Positions 19,260 to 28,896 of a DNA stretch of 36,815 bases are shown in pieces (position 1 is the stretch's first letter; each line of letters starts with the position of its first letter). Below the pieces are notes generated by a model. It made no database searches. It saw nothing but the letters and a program-made list of their open reading frames with translations, and was not told where the DNA came from. Made by a program: the position numbers and the translations under genes. The DNA is from Xanthomonas cannabis pv. cannabis (lineage in GTDB: Bacteria > Pseudomonadota > Gammaproteobacteria > Xanthomonadales > Xanthomonadaceae). Location: assembly GCF_000802365.1 (NCBI RefSeq), contig NZ_JSZE01000010.1, positions 1 to 36,815 on the forward strand, in the 5' to 3' direction.

Positions 19260-19775
19260 CTTGGGTGCGATCATCATGACCATCTGACGCCCTTCCAGGC
19301 GCGGACGGGATTCGATGACGATGTCTTCGCCCAGATCGGCCTCGATCCGCGCCGCCATCTCGCGGCCGAGCTCCTGGTGGCTCATTTCACGGCCACGGAA
19401 GCGGATGTTGACCTTGACCTTGTCGCCCTCTTCCAGGAAGCGGCGCATGTTACGCAACTTGATCTGGTAGTCGCCCTCGTCGGTGACCGGACGGAACTTG
19501 AGTTCCTTGATCTCGACCTGCTTGGTCTTCTTCTTGGCCTCGTTGGCCTTTTTCTGCTGCTCGAACTTGAACTTGCCGAAATCCATGATCTTGCAGACCG
19601 GCGGATCGGCCTGCGGCTGGATTTCGACCAGATCCAGGCCTTCTTCTTCGGCCTTGGCGAGCGCTTCGTCGCGCGACAACACGCCGACCATCTCACCGTC
19701 GCTGCCGATCACGCGGACGCGCGGCACACGGATTTCTTGGTTCTTGCGGTTCTGTTTGTTGTCAGGGGTACTGAT
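19248..19775 (-). CDS. infC: Translation initiation factor IF-3 (AUC start)
   Basis: 175 residues if translation starts at the ATC codon at 19775. The protein would begin with the start codon followed by [20 protein letters not shown], matching the usual IF-3 N-terminus, and GGGAG lies eight bases upstream. No ATG fits: the first GTG in frame (19727) would cut off the start of the N-domain. IF-3 binds the 30S subunit and checks start codons; its own rare start codon (AUU in E. coli) lets it control its synthesis. Domains: N-domain to about 80 ([20 protein letters not shown] linker), then the C-domain with [17 protein letters not shown]. It lies 63 bases after thrS. Confidence 0.93.
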   Translation of the reverse strand: MSTPDNKQNRKNQEIRVPRVRVIGSDGEMVGVLSRDEALAKAEEEGLDLVEIQPQADPPVCKIMDFGKFKFEQQKKANEAKKKTKQVEIKELKFRPVTDEGDYQIKLRNMRRFLEEGDKVKVNIRFRGREMSHQELGREMAARIEADLGEDIVIESRPRLEGRQMVMMIAPKKKI

Positions 19776-19838
19776 ATTGCAATCTCCCAGAGGAATCGAA
19801 CCGGCGCATCCGGATCATCCAGACCGGCCGGGGTTGGC

Positions 19839-21743
19839 TCACGCTGCCTGCTCTGCCTGCAGGCGTTCGATAAAGGCCGAGACCGTCATGGTCCCGAGGT
19901 CCTCTCCCGAACGCGTCCGCACGGCGACAGCGCCATTTTCCTTCTCACGGTCGCCGACCACGAGCAGATATGGCACGCGTTGCAGCGTATGCTCTCGAAT
20001 CTTATAACCGATCTTCTCGTTACGCAAATCGGCGCTGACACGGAAGCCTTGATTTGCAAGGGTTTTCCTAACCGAGTCGACATATTCAGCCTGAGCGTCG
20101 GTGATGTTGGCGACAACGACCTGCACCGGGGCCAGCCAGGACGGGAAGGCGCCGGCATGGTGTTCGATCAAAATGCCGATGAACCGCTCCATCGAGCCGA
20201 CGATGGCCCGGTGCAGCATGACCGGATGCTTCTTCTGGCTGTTTTCGTCCACGTACTCGGCGCCGAGGCGGCCCGGCATCATGAAATCGACCTGCATGGT
20301 GCCCAGCTGCCAGGTGCGGCCGATGGCGTCCTTGAGGTGGTACTCGATCTTGGGGCCGTAGAAGGCGCCCTCGCCCGGCAGCTCCTGCCATTCCACCCCG
20401 CAGACGCCCAGTGCGCTGCGTAGCGCGGCTTCGGCCTTGTCCCAGGTGGCATCGTCGCCCAGGCGCTTTTCCGGACGCAGCGCGATCTTGATCTGGATGT
20501 CGTCGAAGCCGAACGCGGTGTAGACCGCCAGCGCCTGCTGGTGGAAGGCGGTCACTTCGGATTCGATCTGCGATTCCAGGCAGAACACGTGGCCGTCGTC
20601 CTGGGTGAAGCCGCGCACGCGCAGGATGCCGTGCAGCGCGCCGGAGGGCTCGTTGCGGTGGCAGGCGCCGAACTCGCCGTAGCGGATCGGCAGGTCGCGG
20701 TAGCTGTGCAGGCCCTGGTTGAACACCTGCACGTGGCCGGGGCAGTTCATCGGCTTGACTGCGTAGGTGCGCTTCTCCGATTCGGTGAAGAACATCGCGT
20801 CCTGGTAGTTGTCCCAGTGGCCGGATTTCTGCCACAGCGAGACATCCAGGATCTGCGGGCAGCGTACTTCGCCGTAGCCGCTATCGCGGTAGACCTTGCG
20901 CATGTACTGCTCGACCACCTGCCACAGCGACCAGCCCTTGGGGTGCCAGAACACCAGGCCGGGCGCTTCTTCCTGCAGGTGGAACAGGTCCTGCGCCTTG
21001 CCGATGCGGCGGTGGTCGCGCTTGTCGGCTTCTTCCATGCGCAGGATATAGGCGTCCAGCTGCTTCTTGTCGGCCCAGGCGGTGCCGTAGATGCGCTGCA
21101 GCTGCTCGTTCTTGGCATCCCCGCGCCAGTAGGCGCCGGAAATGCGGGTCAGCTTGAACGCCTTGAGGAAGCGCGTATTGGGCACGTGCGGGCCGCGGCA
21201 CATGTCCACGTATTCCTGGTGGTAGTACAGGCCCATCGCGGTGATGTCCTCGGACATGTCCTCGATCAGGCGCAGCTTGTACTCCTCGCCACGCTGGGCG
21301 AACACCTCGATCACCTCGGCGCGCGGGGTGACCTTCTTGATGACGTCGTAGTCCTGCGCGATCAATTCCTGCATGCGCTGCTCGATCGCCGCCATGTCTT
21401 CGGGGGTGAACGGGCGCTCGCTGTAGATGTCGTAATAGAAGCCTTCGGCGATGACCGGGCCGATCACCATCTTGACCTCGGGGTAGAGCTGCTTGACCGC
21501 GTGCCCGACCAGATGCGCGCAGGAGTGGCGGATGATCTCCACGCCCTCGGCATCCTTGGCGGTAATGATGCGCAGGCTGGCGTCATGGTCGATGACGTCG
21601 CTGGCATCGACCAGCTGGCCGTCGACCTGGCCGGCGATGGTGGCCTTGGCCAGGCCGGCGCCGATCGACTGGGCGACCTGCATCACCGAGACGGGGGATT
21701 CGAATTCGCGGCGGCTGCCGTCGGGGAGCGTGATGTTGATCAT
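19839..21743 (-). CDS. thrS: Threonyl-tRNA synthetase
   Basis: 634 residues from the ATG at 21743 ([20 protein letters not shown]); an in-frame TTG lies two codons upstream. Domain order is standard: TGS domain (1-60), editing domain with the zinc-type motif [16 protein letters not shown], class II catalytic core and C-terminal anticodon-binding domain. In the core, [10 protein letters not shown] supplies the zinc-binding Cys and [20 protein letters not shown] is motif 2. The anticodon domain contains [20 protein letters not shown]. In E. coli ThrRS represses its own mRNA through tRNA-like leader hairpins; see the upstream entry for what the leader here contains. Confidence 0.97.
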   Translation of the reverse strand: MINITLPDGSRREFESPVSVMQVAQSIGAGLAKATIAGQVDGQLVDASDVIDHDASLRIITAKDAEGVEIIRHSCAHLVGHAVKQLYPEVKMVIGPVIAEGFYYDIYSERPFTPEDMAAIEQRMQELIAQDYDVIKKVTPRAEVIEVFAQRGEEYKLRLIEDMSEDITAMGLYYHQEYVDMCRGPHVPNTRFLKAFKLTRISGAYWRGDAKNEQLQRIYGTAWADKKQLDAYILRMEEADKRDHRRIGKAQDLFHLQEEAPGLVFWHPKGWSLWQVVEQYMRKVYRDSGYGEVRCPQILDVSLWQKSGHWDNYQDAMFFTESEKRTYAVKPMNCPGHVQVFNQGLHSYRDLPIRYGEFGACHRNEPSGALHGILRVRGFTQDDGHVFCLESQIESEVTAFHQQALAVYTAFGFDDIQIKIALRPEKRLGDDATWDKAEAALRSALGVCGVEWQELPGEGAFYGPKIEYHLKDAIGRTWQLGTMQVDFMMPGRLGAEYVDENSQKKHPVMLHRAIVGSMERFIGILIEHHAGAFPSWLAPVQVVVANITDAQAEYVDSVRKTLANQGFRVSADLRNEKIGYKIREHTLQRVPYLLVVGDREKENGAVAVRTRSGEDLGTMTVSAFIERLQAEQAA

Positions 21744-22065
21744 GGGCAAGAGTGAGGTCTGGTCTGGCTGCAGCGGTCGGCTGCCATGGGAGATCTGGCC
21801 ATTGCTGGGCAGGCTCGGGAAGAAGCGGGAAAGGTCATGCGAAAGACCGCGTCGCGGGTGCCACGGAAACGGGCGCCGGTCGGGATCAACGGTGGGCGGT
21901 GGTAGTGCTCATGTCGCACGCTGGGCCGGCGCTGGGCGCGGGCCACCTTCTCGCAAGGGGTCTTGGGCGTGAATGGTAAACCAATCAGCCGGCCGTTGCG
22001 TGCGGCGGCACGGCACCGGCGGGCGCATGGCATGATGCCGGCCACTTGTCCTGCCGTTGCCGACC
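21744..22065. other. Divergent intergenic region between thrS and the LacI-type gene
   Basis: These 322 bases carry the control regions of two divergent genes. No operator of the ATACGTAT type is present, so the LacI-type gene does not seem to be controlled by that site. On the minus strand, an eight-codon frame starting near 21,913 reads M-S-T-T-T-A-H-R and stops, about 145 bases before thrS. Its run of three Thr codons suggests a leader peptide, but I find no ribosome binding site and no hairpin with a T-run after it. I see no confident promoter hexamers. Confidence 0.5.
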
Positions 22066-23187
22066 ATGACCATCAAGGGTAAAGCCACCTCGCTGGATAT
22101 CGCCTACCTGGCCGGCGTCTCGCAGCCGACCGTGTCGCGCGCCCTGCGCGGCAGCCCGATGGTCAACGAGGAAACCCGCCAACGCATCCTGCGCATTGCC
22201 CGCGAGCTGAACTACAAGGTCGACAAGAACGCCTCGTCGCTGCGGCTGCGCAATGCCGGCACGCTGGCGCTGCTGTTCTTCGAAGACCCCACCGCCGACG
22301 ATTCGCTGATCAACCCGTTCTTTCATTCCATGCTGGGCTCGATCACCCGCGCCTGCGCGCTGCAGGGCTACGACCTGCTGGTGTCGTTCCAGCAGCTGTC
22401 CAAGGATTGGCAGGCCGACTACGAAGACAGCAACAAGGCCGATGGCATCATCCTGCTGGGCTATGGCGACTACCAGGAGTCGCGGCAGCGGCTGCAGTTG
22501 CTGGTGGAGCAAGGCACGCACTTCGTGCGCTGGGGTGCCGCACTGCCGGGGCAGCCGGGCATCTCGATCGGCAGCGACAACTATCAGGGCGGGCTCGACA
22601 TCACCGAGCATTTATTGGCTCAGGGCTGCCGGCGCATTGCGTTTCTGGGCCATGCCTCCAATCACTACCCCGAATTCGAGGAACGCTACCGCGGCCACGT
22701 TGCCGCGCTGGCGCAGCAGGATCTGGTTGCCGATGCAGCGCTGCAGTTCGATGCGATCACCACCGAATCGTCCGGCCACGCCGCCTGCCTGGCCTTGCTC
22801 GACAGCGGCAAGGCGTTCGATGCGGTGTGCGCGGCCAGCGACCTGATCGCCATCGGCGCGATGCGCGCGCTGCGCGAACGCGGCCTGCGCGTGCCGCAGG
22901 ACGTGGCGGTCAGCGGCTTCGACGACATCGCGTTGGCCGCATCGGTGGCGCCGGCGTTGTCCACCGTGCAACAGGACACCAAGCAGGCCGGCACCTTGCT
23001 GGTGGAAAGCCTGGTGGCGCTGATCCGTGGCGAAGCGGCGCAGAGCCGTACGATTCCGGTGCGGCTGGCGTTACGCGACTCGTCGCGCAGCAGCGGCTTG
23101 CAGCCGCCGCTGGGGTGGACCCCGTCCGGCGCAGACGCTGGCGAGGCGGTGGCGGGCCGGGCGGCGGAGGGGGCCGTCAGGCGCTGA
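22066..23187 (+). CDS. LacI-family transcriptional regulator, candidate maltodextrin regulator
   Basis: 373 residues from the ATG at 22066 (MTIKGKATSLDIAYLAGVSQ). The LacI helix-turn-helix is at about 9-30 (LDIAYLAGVSQPTVSRALRG), with the hinge helix near 52-62 (KNASSLRLRNAGTLALLF follows). The rest is a periplasmic-binding-protein-like sugar sensor with DGIILLGYGD, GCRRIAFLGHASNHYPEFEE and FDAVCAASDLIAIGAMRALR. The C-terminal end has an extra basic, Gly/Ala-rich tail of about 25 residues. It converges with the amylase gene at the end of the glucan locus. The three ATACGTAT operators nearby are the right type of palindrome for a LacI-family protein, so it is the natural candidate regulator, as with MalR of related proteobacteria. 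Sugar effector unknown. Confidence 0.9.
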   Translation: MTIKGKATSLDIAYLAGVSQPTVSRALRGSPMVNEETRQRILRIARELNYKVDKNASSLRLRNAGTLALLFFEDPTADDSLINPFFHSMLGSITRACALQGYDLLVSFQQLSKDWQADYEDSNKADGIILLGYGDYQESRQRLQLLVEQGTHFVRWGAALPGQPGISIGSDNYQGGLDITEHLLAQGCRRIAFLGHASNHYPEFEERYRGHVAALAQQDLVADAALQFDAITTESSGHAACLALLDSGKAFDAVCAASDLIAIGAMRALRERGLRVPQDVAVSGFDDIALAASVAPALSTVQQDTKQAGTLLVESLVALIRGEAAQSRTIPVRLALRDSSRSSGLQPPLGWTPSGADAGEAVAGRAAEGAVRR

Positions 23188-23252
23188 TTCGGGATTCGGG
23201 GTTCGATTCGGGGCAGCGTGCACGGCAGATTGCGAGATCGGCCGCACGCTGC

Positions 23253-23280
23253 GTAGGAGCGCACCCGGGCGCGACGGGGC
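23253..23280. repeat. REP-like element between convergent genes
   Basis: The sequence GTAGGAGCGCACCCGGGCGC followed by GACGGGGC resembles the common Xanthomonadaceae/Pseudomonas extragenic repeat of the form GTAGGAGCG-N-CGCGAC. A neighbouring inverted repeat, AGCGTGC (23,215-23,221) with GCACGCT (23,244-23,250), and a GGGATT-type half repeat (about 23,188-23,213) fill the rest of the gap. The elements sit between the convergent LacI-type and amylase genes and could help end both transcripts. Confidence 0.55.
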
Positions 23281-23316
23281 GTTACCGGCGATGCCTCATC
23301 GTGCCCAGCCGCACTT

Positions 23317-24990
23317 CTACCTATTGCGGGCGTCGCGTGCGGCTTGTTCGGCCATCTGCGCATCGAGTTGCTTGCGCAATGCCGGATCGGTGACCGGCGC
23401 ATCCGATAGCAATACCCGCACGCCATGCGCCGGCACCTGCGTCAGTAACCGCCCCCGCACCTGCACCTGCTCGCCGCTGACCGCATCGCGCCACGTGCCA
23501 GATTGCAGGAAGCGGCTCACCGTGATCGCGGTTGCCGCATCGCCCTTGTTGAGCAGCACCAGCGCCATCTGGCTGGTTCCGGCGTACTGGTACACGCGCA
23601 GGAACGCCGCCTGTTCGCCGCGCAGGGCAATATCGACCTGCACGCCACGCTGCAGCGCCGGCGTGTCGCGGCGCACACGTGCGATCTGCTGCAGCGGGCC
23701 GAAGATGGGGCTCTGCGGTGCATCGCGGATGCGCTCGACGCCGAAGTAGTTGCGATTGCCGGCGTGCTCGGCGCGCCCACGCATGAAGCCGATCTCCGAG
23801 CCGTAATAGATCACCGGAATGCCGCGCGCAGTGAACAACCAGTTGTGCGCATCGATGAAGCCGGTGTCGCTGGCATCCAGCCGTGCCATGTCGTGGTTGT
23901 CGTAAAAGCTCATCAGCTCGTAGGGGTTCGCATACGGGCCCTGACGCAGGAACAGCGGCGCGGCGAGCGTTTCGAAGCCGGCCTGCGCATGACCGAAAAC
24001 CGCGGAAAGCTGCTGCTTCAACGGAAAATCCAGCACGCTGACGCCGGCATTGCGCGCCCAGGTATGGCCGGCAATCTTGTCGGCGTCGTAATCGAAGGCT
24101 TCACCGAACATGAAAAATCCCGGGCGCTGCTCACGGATGCGCGCAACAAACGCATGCCAGAAGCGATCGGGCATCCAGCCGATCGTATCGATACGGAAGG
24201 CATCGGCGCCCTGCTCCATCCATTGCAGATAAGCGCCCGCCAGGTAGTCGAGCACCGCCGGATTGTTTTCGTTGAGGTCGGACAACTCCGCCAGGCCGCC
24301 ACCGGTGTTGTAGAACGCATGCAACGGGGTGTGCTGCGGGTCCAGCTGCGCCGGCGGCAGGTTCTGGTGGTCGGCCACTAAACGCCCCTGCGCGTCATAG
24401 AGCTTGCCGAAACCGGGCTGCGCCACCGGCATGGTGTAGGCGGGCGAGCCGTGGTTGCCCACGATGTCCAGCACGACCTTCAATTGATTGGCGTGCATGG
24501 CGCGGGTGAAGCTGGCAAAGTCCAGGCCCGGGCTGGGAAGATGCTCGTCGAGCTTGTAGAAGTTGACGCCCCAGTAGCCGTGATACCCGGTCTTGCCGTG
24601 GTCACTGAGCGTGCTGCCGCAGGTGATCGGCTTGCCGCCGGTAAACGCCTGATCAGGGTTGTCGACGATCGGGGTGATCCACACCGCGCCGAACCCCAGG
24701 CCGCGAATGTAGTCGGCATGCTCGACGATGCCTTTGAAATCGCCACCCAGGTAACCGATGTTGTCCTCGCTGCCATCGGCGCACGGTGTTGGCACGTCGA
24801 ACGTGCGATGCGCCCCACCCTGGTCGCGATGATCGTTGCCGGTGTCGCCGTTGACGAAGCGGTCGGTGACCACGAAATACACCGCATCCGCAGCGAACGG
24901 TTCCAGGGTGCCGTAATAATCCTTGGCAGCAGGCGCCGCGATTGCCGCGCCTGCGTACATCGTCAACGCCACATACATCGCACTGCGCAT
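23317..24990 (-). CDS. Exported GH13 alpha-amylase / maltodextrin-cutting enzyme
   Basis: 557 residues from the ATG at 24990, which shares a base with the MFS gene stop (TGATG). The N-terminus MRSAMYVALTMYAGAAIAAP is a signal peptide, so the enzyme is periplasmic or secreted. It is a GH13 (beta/alpha)8 hydrolase with the four conserved regions: VVLDIVGNH (about 172-180), GADAFRIDTIGWM with nucleophile Asp268, FFMFGEAFDY with acid/base Glu297, and SFYDNHDMARL with Asp367. A C-terminal beta domain follows (to about 520), then a short charged tail. It is the last gene of a three-gene operon. Likely activity is endo- or exo-cleavage of alpha-1,4-glucans into maltose-size sugars; exact products cannot be read from the sequence. 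Confidence 0.92.
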   Translation of the reverse strand: MRSAMYVALTMYAGAAIAAPAAKDYYGTLEPFAADAVYFVVTDRFVNGDTGNDHRDQGGAHRTFDVPTPCADGSEDNIGYLGGDFKGIVEHADYIRGLGFGAVWITPIVDNPDQAFTGGKPITCGSTLSDHGKTGYHGYWGVNFYKLDEHLPSPGLDFASFTRAMHANQLKVVLDIVGNHGSPAYTMPVAQPGFGKLYDAQGRLVADHQNLPPAQLDPQHTPLHAFYNTGGGLAELSDLNENNPAVLDYLAGAYLQWMEQGADAFRIDTIGWMPDRFWHAFVARIREQRPGFFMFGEAFDYDADKIAGHTWARNAGVSVLDFPLKQQLSAVFGHAQAGFETLAAPLFLRQGPYANPYELMSFYDNHDMARLDASDTGFIDAHNWLFTARGIPVIYYGSEIGFMRGRAEHAGNRNYFGVERIRDAPQSPIFGPLQQIARVRRDTPALQRGVQVDIALRGEQAAFLRVYQYAGTSQMALVLLNKGDAATAITVSRFLQSGTWRDAVSGEQVQVRGRLLTQVPAHGVRVLLSDAPVTDPALRKQLDAQMAEQAARDARNR

Positions 24991-26471
24991 CACTGCCCTC
25001 CCGAGGCCACTGGAACCCGCACCACGCACACGCCTGCAATCAGCAGGCTGAGGCCACCGATGGCCAGCGCATAGATCGGTTGGCCGCCCAGCCATGCGCG
25101 GAGCACGAAGCCCAATGCGCTGGCCGCCACCAATTGCGGAATCACGATAAAGAAATTGAAGATGCCCATGTACACGCCCATCTTGGCGGCGGGCACGCTG
25201 TCGGACAGCAAGGCGTACGGCAGCGACAGAATCGAGGCCCAGGCAAAACCGATGCCCAGCATCGACAGCAACAACCATTGCGGATCGCGGATCACCAGCA
25301 TCGACAGCAGCCCTGCAGCGCCCAGCCACAGATTGCACAGGTGACTCCAACGCAGGCCGATCGCCCGTACCAGCAACGGAATGACCAAGGCGGCCAGCGC
25401 AGCAAACCCGTTATAGGCACCGAACAGCACGCCCACCCAGTTGGCGCCTTCGTTGTAGGCGGCCGATGCGGTGTCGTCACCGGCACCGAAGTGCACCTGG
25501 GTGACTGCGGCGGTGGTGTAGATCCACATCGCAAACAGCGCAAACCACGAGAAGAACTGCACCCACGCCAACCGCCGCATCGTTGTCGGCATGCTGCGCA
25601 CGTCCTGCACGATGACCACCAGCATGTTGGTCGACGGCAAGGCACGTGCCAGCGCGAGCAGTGCGCCATAGGCGATGCACAGGCCGGCCAGGACGTACAG
25701 CATGCGATCGCCATGCTGCCAGGCAATGGCTGCGGCAAGCAGCACGCCGGCGGCACACCACCGGGCGCTCGCTAGACGCGAGGGCAGGATGCCGGTGTTA
25801 GCCGGAGTCGCGGCAGGCGCATGTGCGTCATCGAACGCGGCCAGCTGCGCAGGGCTGTATTCGCGCGTGCGCAGCACCGTCCAGGCGATCGAAAGGAACA
25901 GCACCGCCGCGCCGAGATAAAACGCGTACCGCACGCTGTCGGGCAGCTGGCCCGGCGCCGCGGTATTGGCAACCCCCCAATGCGTCAACAACCATGGCAG
26001 AAAGCTCGCCACGATCGCCCCGACACCAATGAAGAAACTCTGCATCGCATAGCCGGTCGGCCGCTGCGAGGGTGGCAACTGATCGCCGACCAGGGCACGG
26101 AACGGCTCCATCGAAATATTGATCGAAGCATCCAGCACCCACAGCGTACCGGCGGCGATCCACAGCAGTGGTGCGTTCGGCATCACCACCAGCGCAAGCG
26201 TGGTGAACAGCGCGCCCACCATGAAATACGGACGCCTGCGGCCCCAGGGAGTCCAGGTGCGATCGGACAGGTACCCGATGATGGGCTGCACGATCAGCCC
26301 GGTCAGTGGCGCCGCAATCCACAGCCCTGGCACGTCATCGACCTGCGCACCCAGGGTCTGGAAGATGCGGCTGGCATTGGCGTTCTGCAGGGCGAACCCG
26401 AACTGGATGCCCAGAAAGCCGAAGCACATGTTCCAGATGTGCCAGAAGCTCAAGCGCGGTTTGGCCGTCAT
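24990..26471 (-). CDS. MFS/GPH-type sugar:cation symporter, probable maltose/maltodextrin permease
   Basis: 493 residues from the ATG at 26471, overlapping the upstream gene stop as ATGA. It is a 12-helix membrane protein. The N-terminus (LSFWHIWNMCFGFLGIQFGF, then ALQNANASRIFQTLGA) and the loop 2-3 motif YLSDRTWTPWGRRRPYFMVG are typical of the sucrose/maltose transporter group (SLC45/SUT-like, GPH superfamily). The same group includes the MalY-type maltose permeases of Xanthomonas and Caulobacter relatives. Its position between two exported or periplasmic alpha-glucan enzymes supports import of maltose or short maltodextrins across the inner membrane. Substrate is inferred from context. Confidence 0.88.
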   Translation of the reverse strand: MTAKPRLSFWHIWNMCFGFLGIQFGFALQNANASRIFQTLGAQVDDVPGLWIAAPLTGLIVQPIIGYLSDRTWTPWGRRRPYFMVGALFTTLALVVMPNAPLLWIAAGTLWVLDASINISMEPFRALVGDQLPPSQRPTGYAMQSFFIGVGAIVASFLPWLLTHWGVANTAAPGQLPDSVRYAFYLGAAVLFLSIAWTVLRTREYSPAQLAAFDDAHAPAATPANTGILPSRLASARWCAAGVLLAAAIAWQHGDRMLYVLAGLCIAYGALLALARALPSTNMLVVIVQDVRSMPTTMRRLAWVQFFSWFALFAMWIYTTAAVTQVHFGAGDDTASAAYNEGANWVGVLFGAYNGFAALAALVIPLLVRAIGLRWSHLCNLWLGAAGLLSMLVIRDPQWLLLSMLGIGFAWASILSLPYALLSDSVPAAKMGVYMGIFNFFIVIPQLVAASALGFVLRAWLGGQPIYALAIGGLSLLIAGVCVVRVPVASGGQ

Positions 26472-28654
26472 TGCACGCCCTCCGCCGCTGCGGCGGGGCC
26501 GATCAGCAACGCACTCACCTGCGCGGTGTTGACCACACCGTCGCGGCCGCCGCGGCCGCCGTTGTACTGCGCGAAGTGCGCCAGCGCACTCATGTTGAAG
26601 CCATCCTCCAGCCGCAACGTACACGCCTGCCCGGCCACCACATCGAAGCTCACTTGCGTGGACAGCTGCTCGCCCACGCTATGCGGCATGACGATGACCT
26701 GCGACTGCAGGGGCTTGCCCGGGCAGTCGAGCAGCAACCGTTTCACTGCCGCAGTGACACCGGTGTTGATCGGGCCAGTGTCGTTGCGATAGCGCAGCGC
26801 GACGCGATGCTGGCCGGTGCGTTGGGATCGCCACTGCCAGGACTGGTCGCCTTGCAGTTCCTGCACCGGTCCAAGCGTCAGTGCAGGACTGTGCAGTGAT
26901 TCGAGTCCATTCTTGCGTCGGGTCAGGCTGAGCATGTGCAGCAGGCCATCATCGGGCAGATCCCAGGCCCCGCTCGCCGCCAGCGCGCGGCCATCCAGAT
27001 GCAGCGTGGTGCCGGCCGGAATGCCGATGCGGGACCCATTGCCGCGACGCTGTGCAATCGGAGCAGCCGGGGCTTCCGGCGCGAACACCTGGCTGGGTTG
27101 CGGCGGAGCGGTCGGATCGGCCTTGCGTCCAACCAGCTGCACGTGGGTGGTCTGCCCGTGCCGGGTGACCGTACCGGCGACCAGCAACTCGCCGTCTGCA
27201 CCAGCCGGGCGCTGCAGCACATACCGCTGTGCGCCCCGCTCCAGCACGATCTGCTGACGCTCGCCAAACAACAACGGCATCAGGCGACGCGGCAACTTGG
27301 GGGCCACGCTGCCATCGGCCGCAACGCCAAACACGCCGTCCAGTACCGCAGACAGATAGCCTGCAACCGACCACAGCTGGCGTGGCGAATTGACCACCGG
27401 GCCGCTGCGTGCGCCCTCCTCCAGATGCACCGCCAGGCTCTGCATCTCGTAGTTTTCCATGTTCGACCCTGCCAGTGCGGCGCCGCGCATCAACGACTGC
27501 AGTTCCAGCGCAATACGCGGTGCGTCGTCCAGCGCACGTGCCGCACGCAAGGCATAGGCACTGACGAATGGCCAGACAGCGCGGTTGTGGTAGATCGGCT
27601 GCGCGGCCTCCTGCGGCCACACCACCGGGCTGCCGCCGGCCACCGTGGGGTAGTTGCGCAATGCCAGGCGTGCCCGCTCGGTGGGAAAGACATCGGCCAG
27701 CACCCCCAGCGACACGCCCAGCAGATCGACCTTGGCATAGCGCACCGGGTGCGCCGCGTTGCCGAGATAGCTCACGTACTGGTTGCTGCCCGCATCCCAG
27801 AAGCGCGCGTCGATGGACTGGCGCAGCGCATCGGCCCATTGCGCGTAGTGCGCGGCGCGTGCATCGCCATGCTGGCGTGCGAGCTGTTCGGCCAGGCGTA
27901 GCGCCTGGTAATGCAGCACATTGGTGGAGAGCGCGAAGGATTCGGCGATGAAGCGCACGTCCTGGCGCGTCCACTCCGGGTAGGTCTGCTCGCGCCAATC
28001 CAGAAACGAGGTTTCGCCGCGATACAGACCGATGCGCGCATCGAACACCGCAGTGCGGTCCTGCGCGATCGTTGCCTGCAGTGCCTGCCAGACCTGATCG
28101 GCAAACGGTTGGTCGTCCAGCAGCCCGCGCGCGGCCAGAAACCACACCACCCGGTCGCTGCTGACCGGCCAGCTACCGCCGGAGCCGGTGTCCTGCGCAA
28201 CGAACAGGCCGGGCGTGCGGCCGTCGCGCGCGTTCGACAGCTTGAACCGCAAGGCATTGCGCGTGCGTTCCGGCTCCAGCCGCGCCAATGCCAGATCGGC
28301 GGCGAAACTGACATCGCGGGTCCATACGTAGGGCCAGCGTTCGCCGGTCTCGAAGCACCGGCAGGGCACCGGCTTGCCGTCGTTGAATGCCGGATCGCGG
28401 ATCGCATCGACGCGGTCGTCGGCCATTTCCTGCTGGGCCAGCGCAAACAAGGCGTCGAACATCGGGCTGGCGGTGTGCGAGCGCATTGGTTGTGCGGCGA
28501 TGCGACGCTCGCCTTGCGGCCAACGCAACACGAAACCACCATCGTCCAGCGCCTGCGCTTGTGCCCGGCGTCCCTGAAATTCCAGCTCGTCGGCCAATAC
28601 CGGCGAGCTTGCCGCCACGCCAAGCGTGGCGGCCATGCAGATCATCTTCAGCAT
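26468..28654 (-). CDS. Exported six-hairpin glycosidase-like protein
   Basis: 728 residues from the ATG at 28654 (MLKMICMAATLGVAASSPVL), a start that gives a clean signal peptide ending near VLA-DEL; an in-frame GTG at 28702 gives 744 residues. The central part (about 60-480) looks like an (alpha/alpha)6 six-hairpin glycosidase. It includes GERWPYVWTRDVSFAADLAL (about 104-123), TSFLDWREQTYPEW, and YHNRAVWPFVSAYALRAARA. A C-terminal beta-rich region follows. This is the toroid type of GH15/GH63-like enzymes, but I cannot assign a family or reaction. It is the first gene of the operon with the permease and amylase, under operator site 1, so a role in maltodextrin or branched glucan trimming is likely. 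Confidence 0.8.
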   Translation of the reverse strand: MLKMICMAATLGVAASSPVLADELEFQGRRAQAQALDDGGFVLRWPQGERRIAAQPMRSHTASPMFDALFALAQQEMADDRVDAIRDPAFNDGKPVPCRCFETGERWPYVWTRDVSFAADLALARLEPERTRNALRFKLSNARDGRTPGLFVAQDTGSGGSWPVSSDRVVWFLAARGLLDDQPFADQVWQALQATIAQDRTAVFDARIGLYRGETSFLDWREQTYPEWTRQDVRFIAESFALSTNVLHYQALRLAEQLARQHGDARAAHYAQWADALRQSIDARFWDAGSNQYVSYLGNAAHPVRYAKVDLLGVSLGVLADVFPTERARLALRNYPTVAGGSPVVWPQEAAQPIYHNRAVWPFVSAYALRAARALDDAPRIALELQSLMRGAALAGSNMENYEMQSLAVHLEEGARSGPVVNSPRQLWSVAGYLSAVLDGVFGVAADGSVAPKLPRRLMPLLFGERQQIVLERGAQRYVLQRPAGADGELLVAGTVTRHGQTTHVQLVGRKADPTAPPQPSQVFAPEAPAAPIAQRRGNGSRIGIPAGTTLHLDGRALAASGAWDLPDDGLLHMLSLTRRKNGLESLHSPALTLGPVQELQGDQSWQWRSQRTGQHRVALRYRNDTGPINTGVTAAVKRLLLDCPGKPLQSQVIVMPHSVGEQLSTQVSFDVVAGQACTLRLEDGFNMSALAHFAQYNGGRGGRDGVVNTAQVSALLIGPAAAAEGVQ

Positions 28655-28763
28655 CGAAGCGGCAAGACGGCTTGCACCGTCGGCCTTCCTCCCTCGTTGC
28701 ACGCGTTATGGTGCGCGGCACTGTCGTGCCACGGGCGCGGACCCTCCCAGGTGCCGTGGCGCC

Positions 28764-28810
28764 ATGGTAGACGCGCGCCCTGCCCAGACGCATCACTGCA
28801 TACGTATTCA
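28764..28810 (-). promoter_or_regulatory. Operator site 1 and promoter of the glycosidase-permease-amylase operon
   Basis: On the minus strand TGAATACGTATGCA (28810-28797) is followed after 24 bases by GTCTACCAT, whose TACCAT (28769-28764) is the probable -10. The 14-mer is identical to those before the TonB-dependent receptor and the alpha-glucosidase, and is a near-perfect palindrome centred on ACGT. The predicted start near 28,757 lies about 100 bases before the glycosidase ATG. The site also lies 87 bases before the divergent GH97 start and could control both directions. Confidence 0.75.
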
Positions 28811-28896
28811 TGGCTGTCGACAGCACGCAGCGCGGCCTGGCAGCTGCAGGCGGCTGCATAGTCGCCACTTGTGCAACGGTTGCCTTGGGAGGGGAT

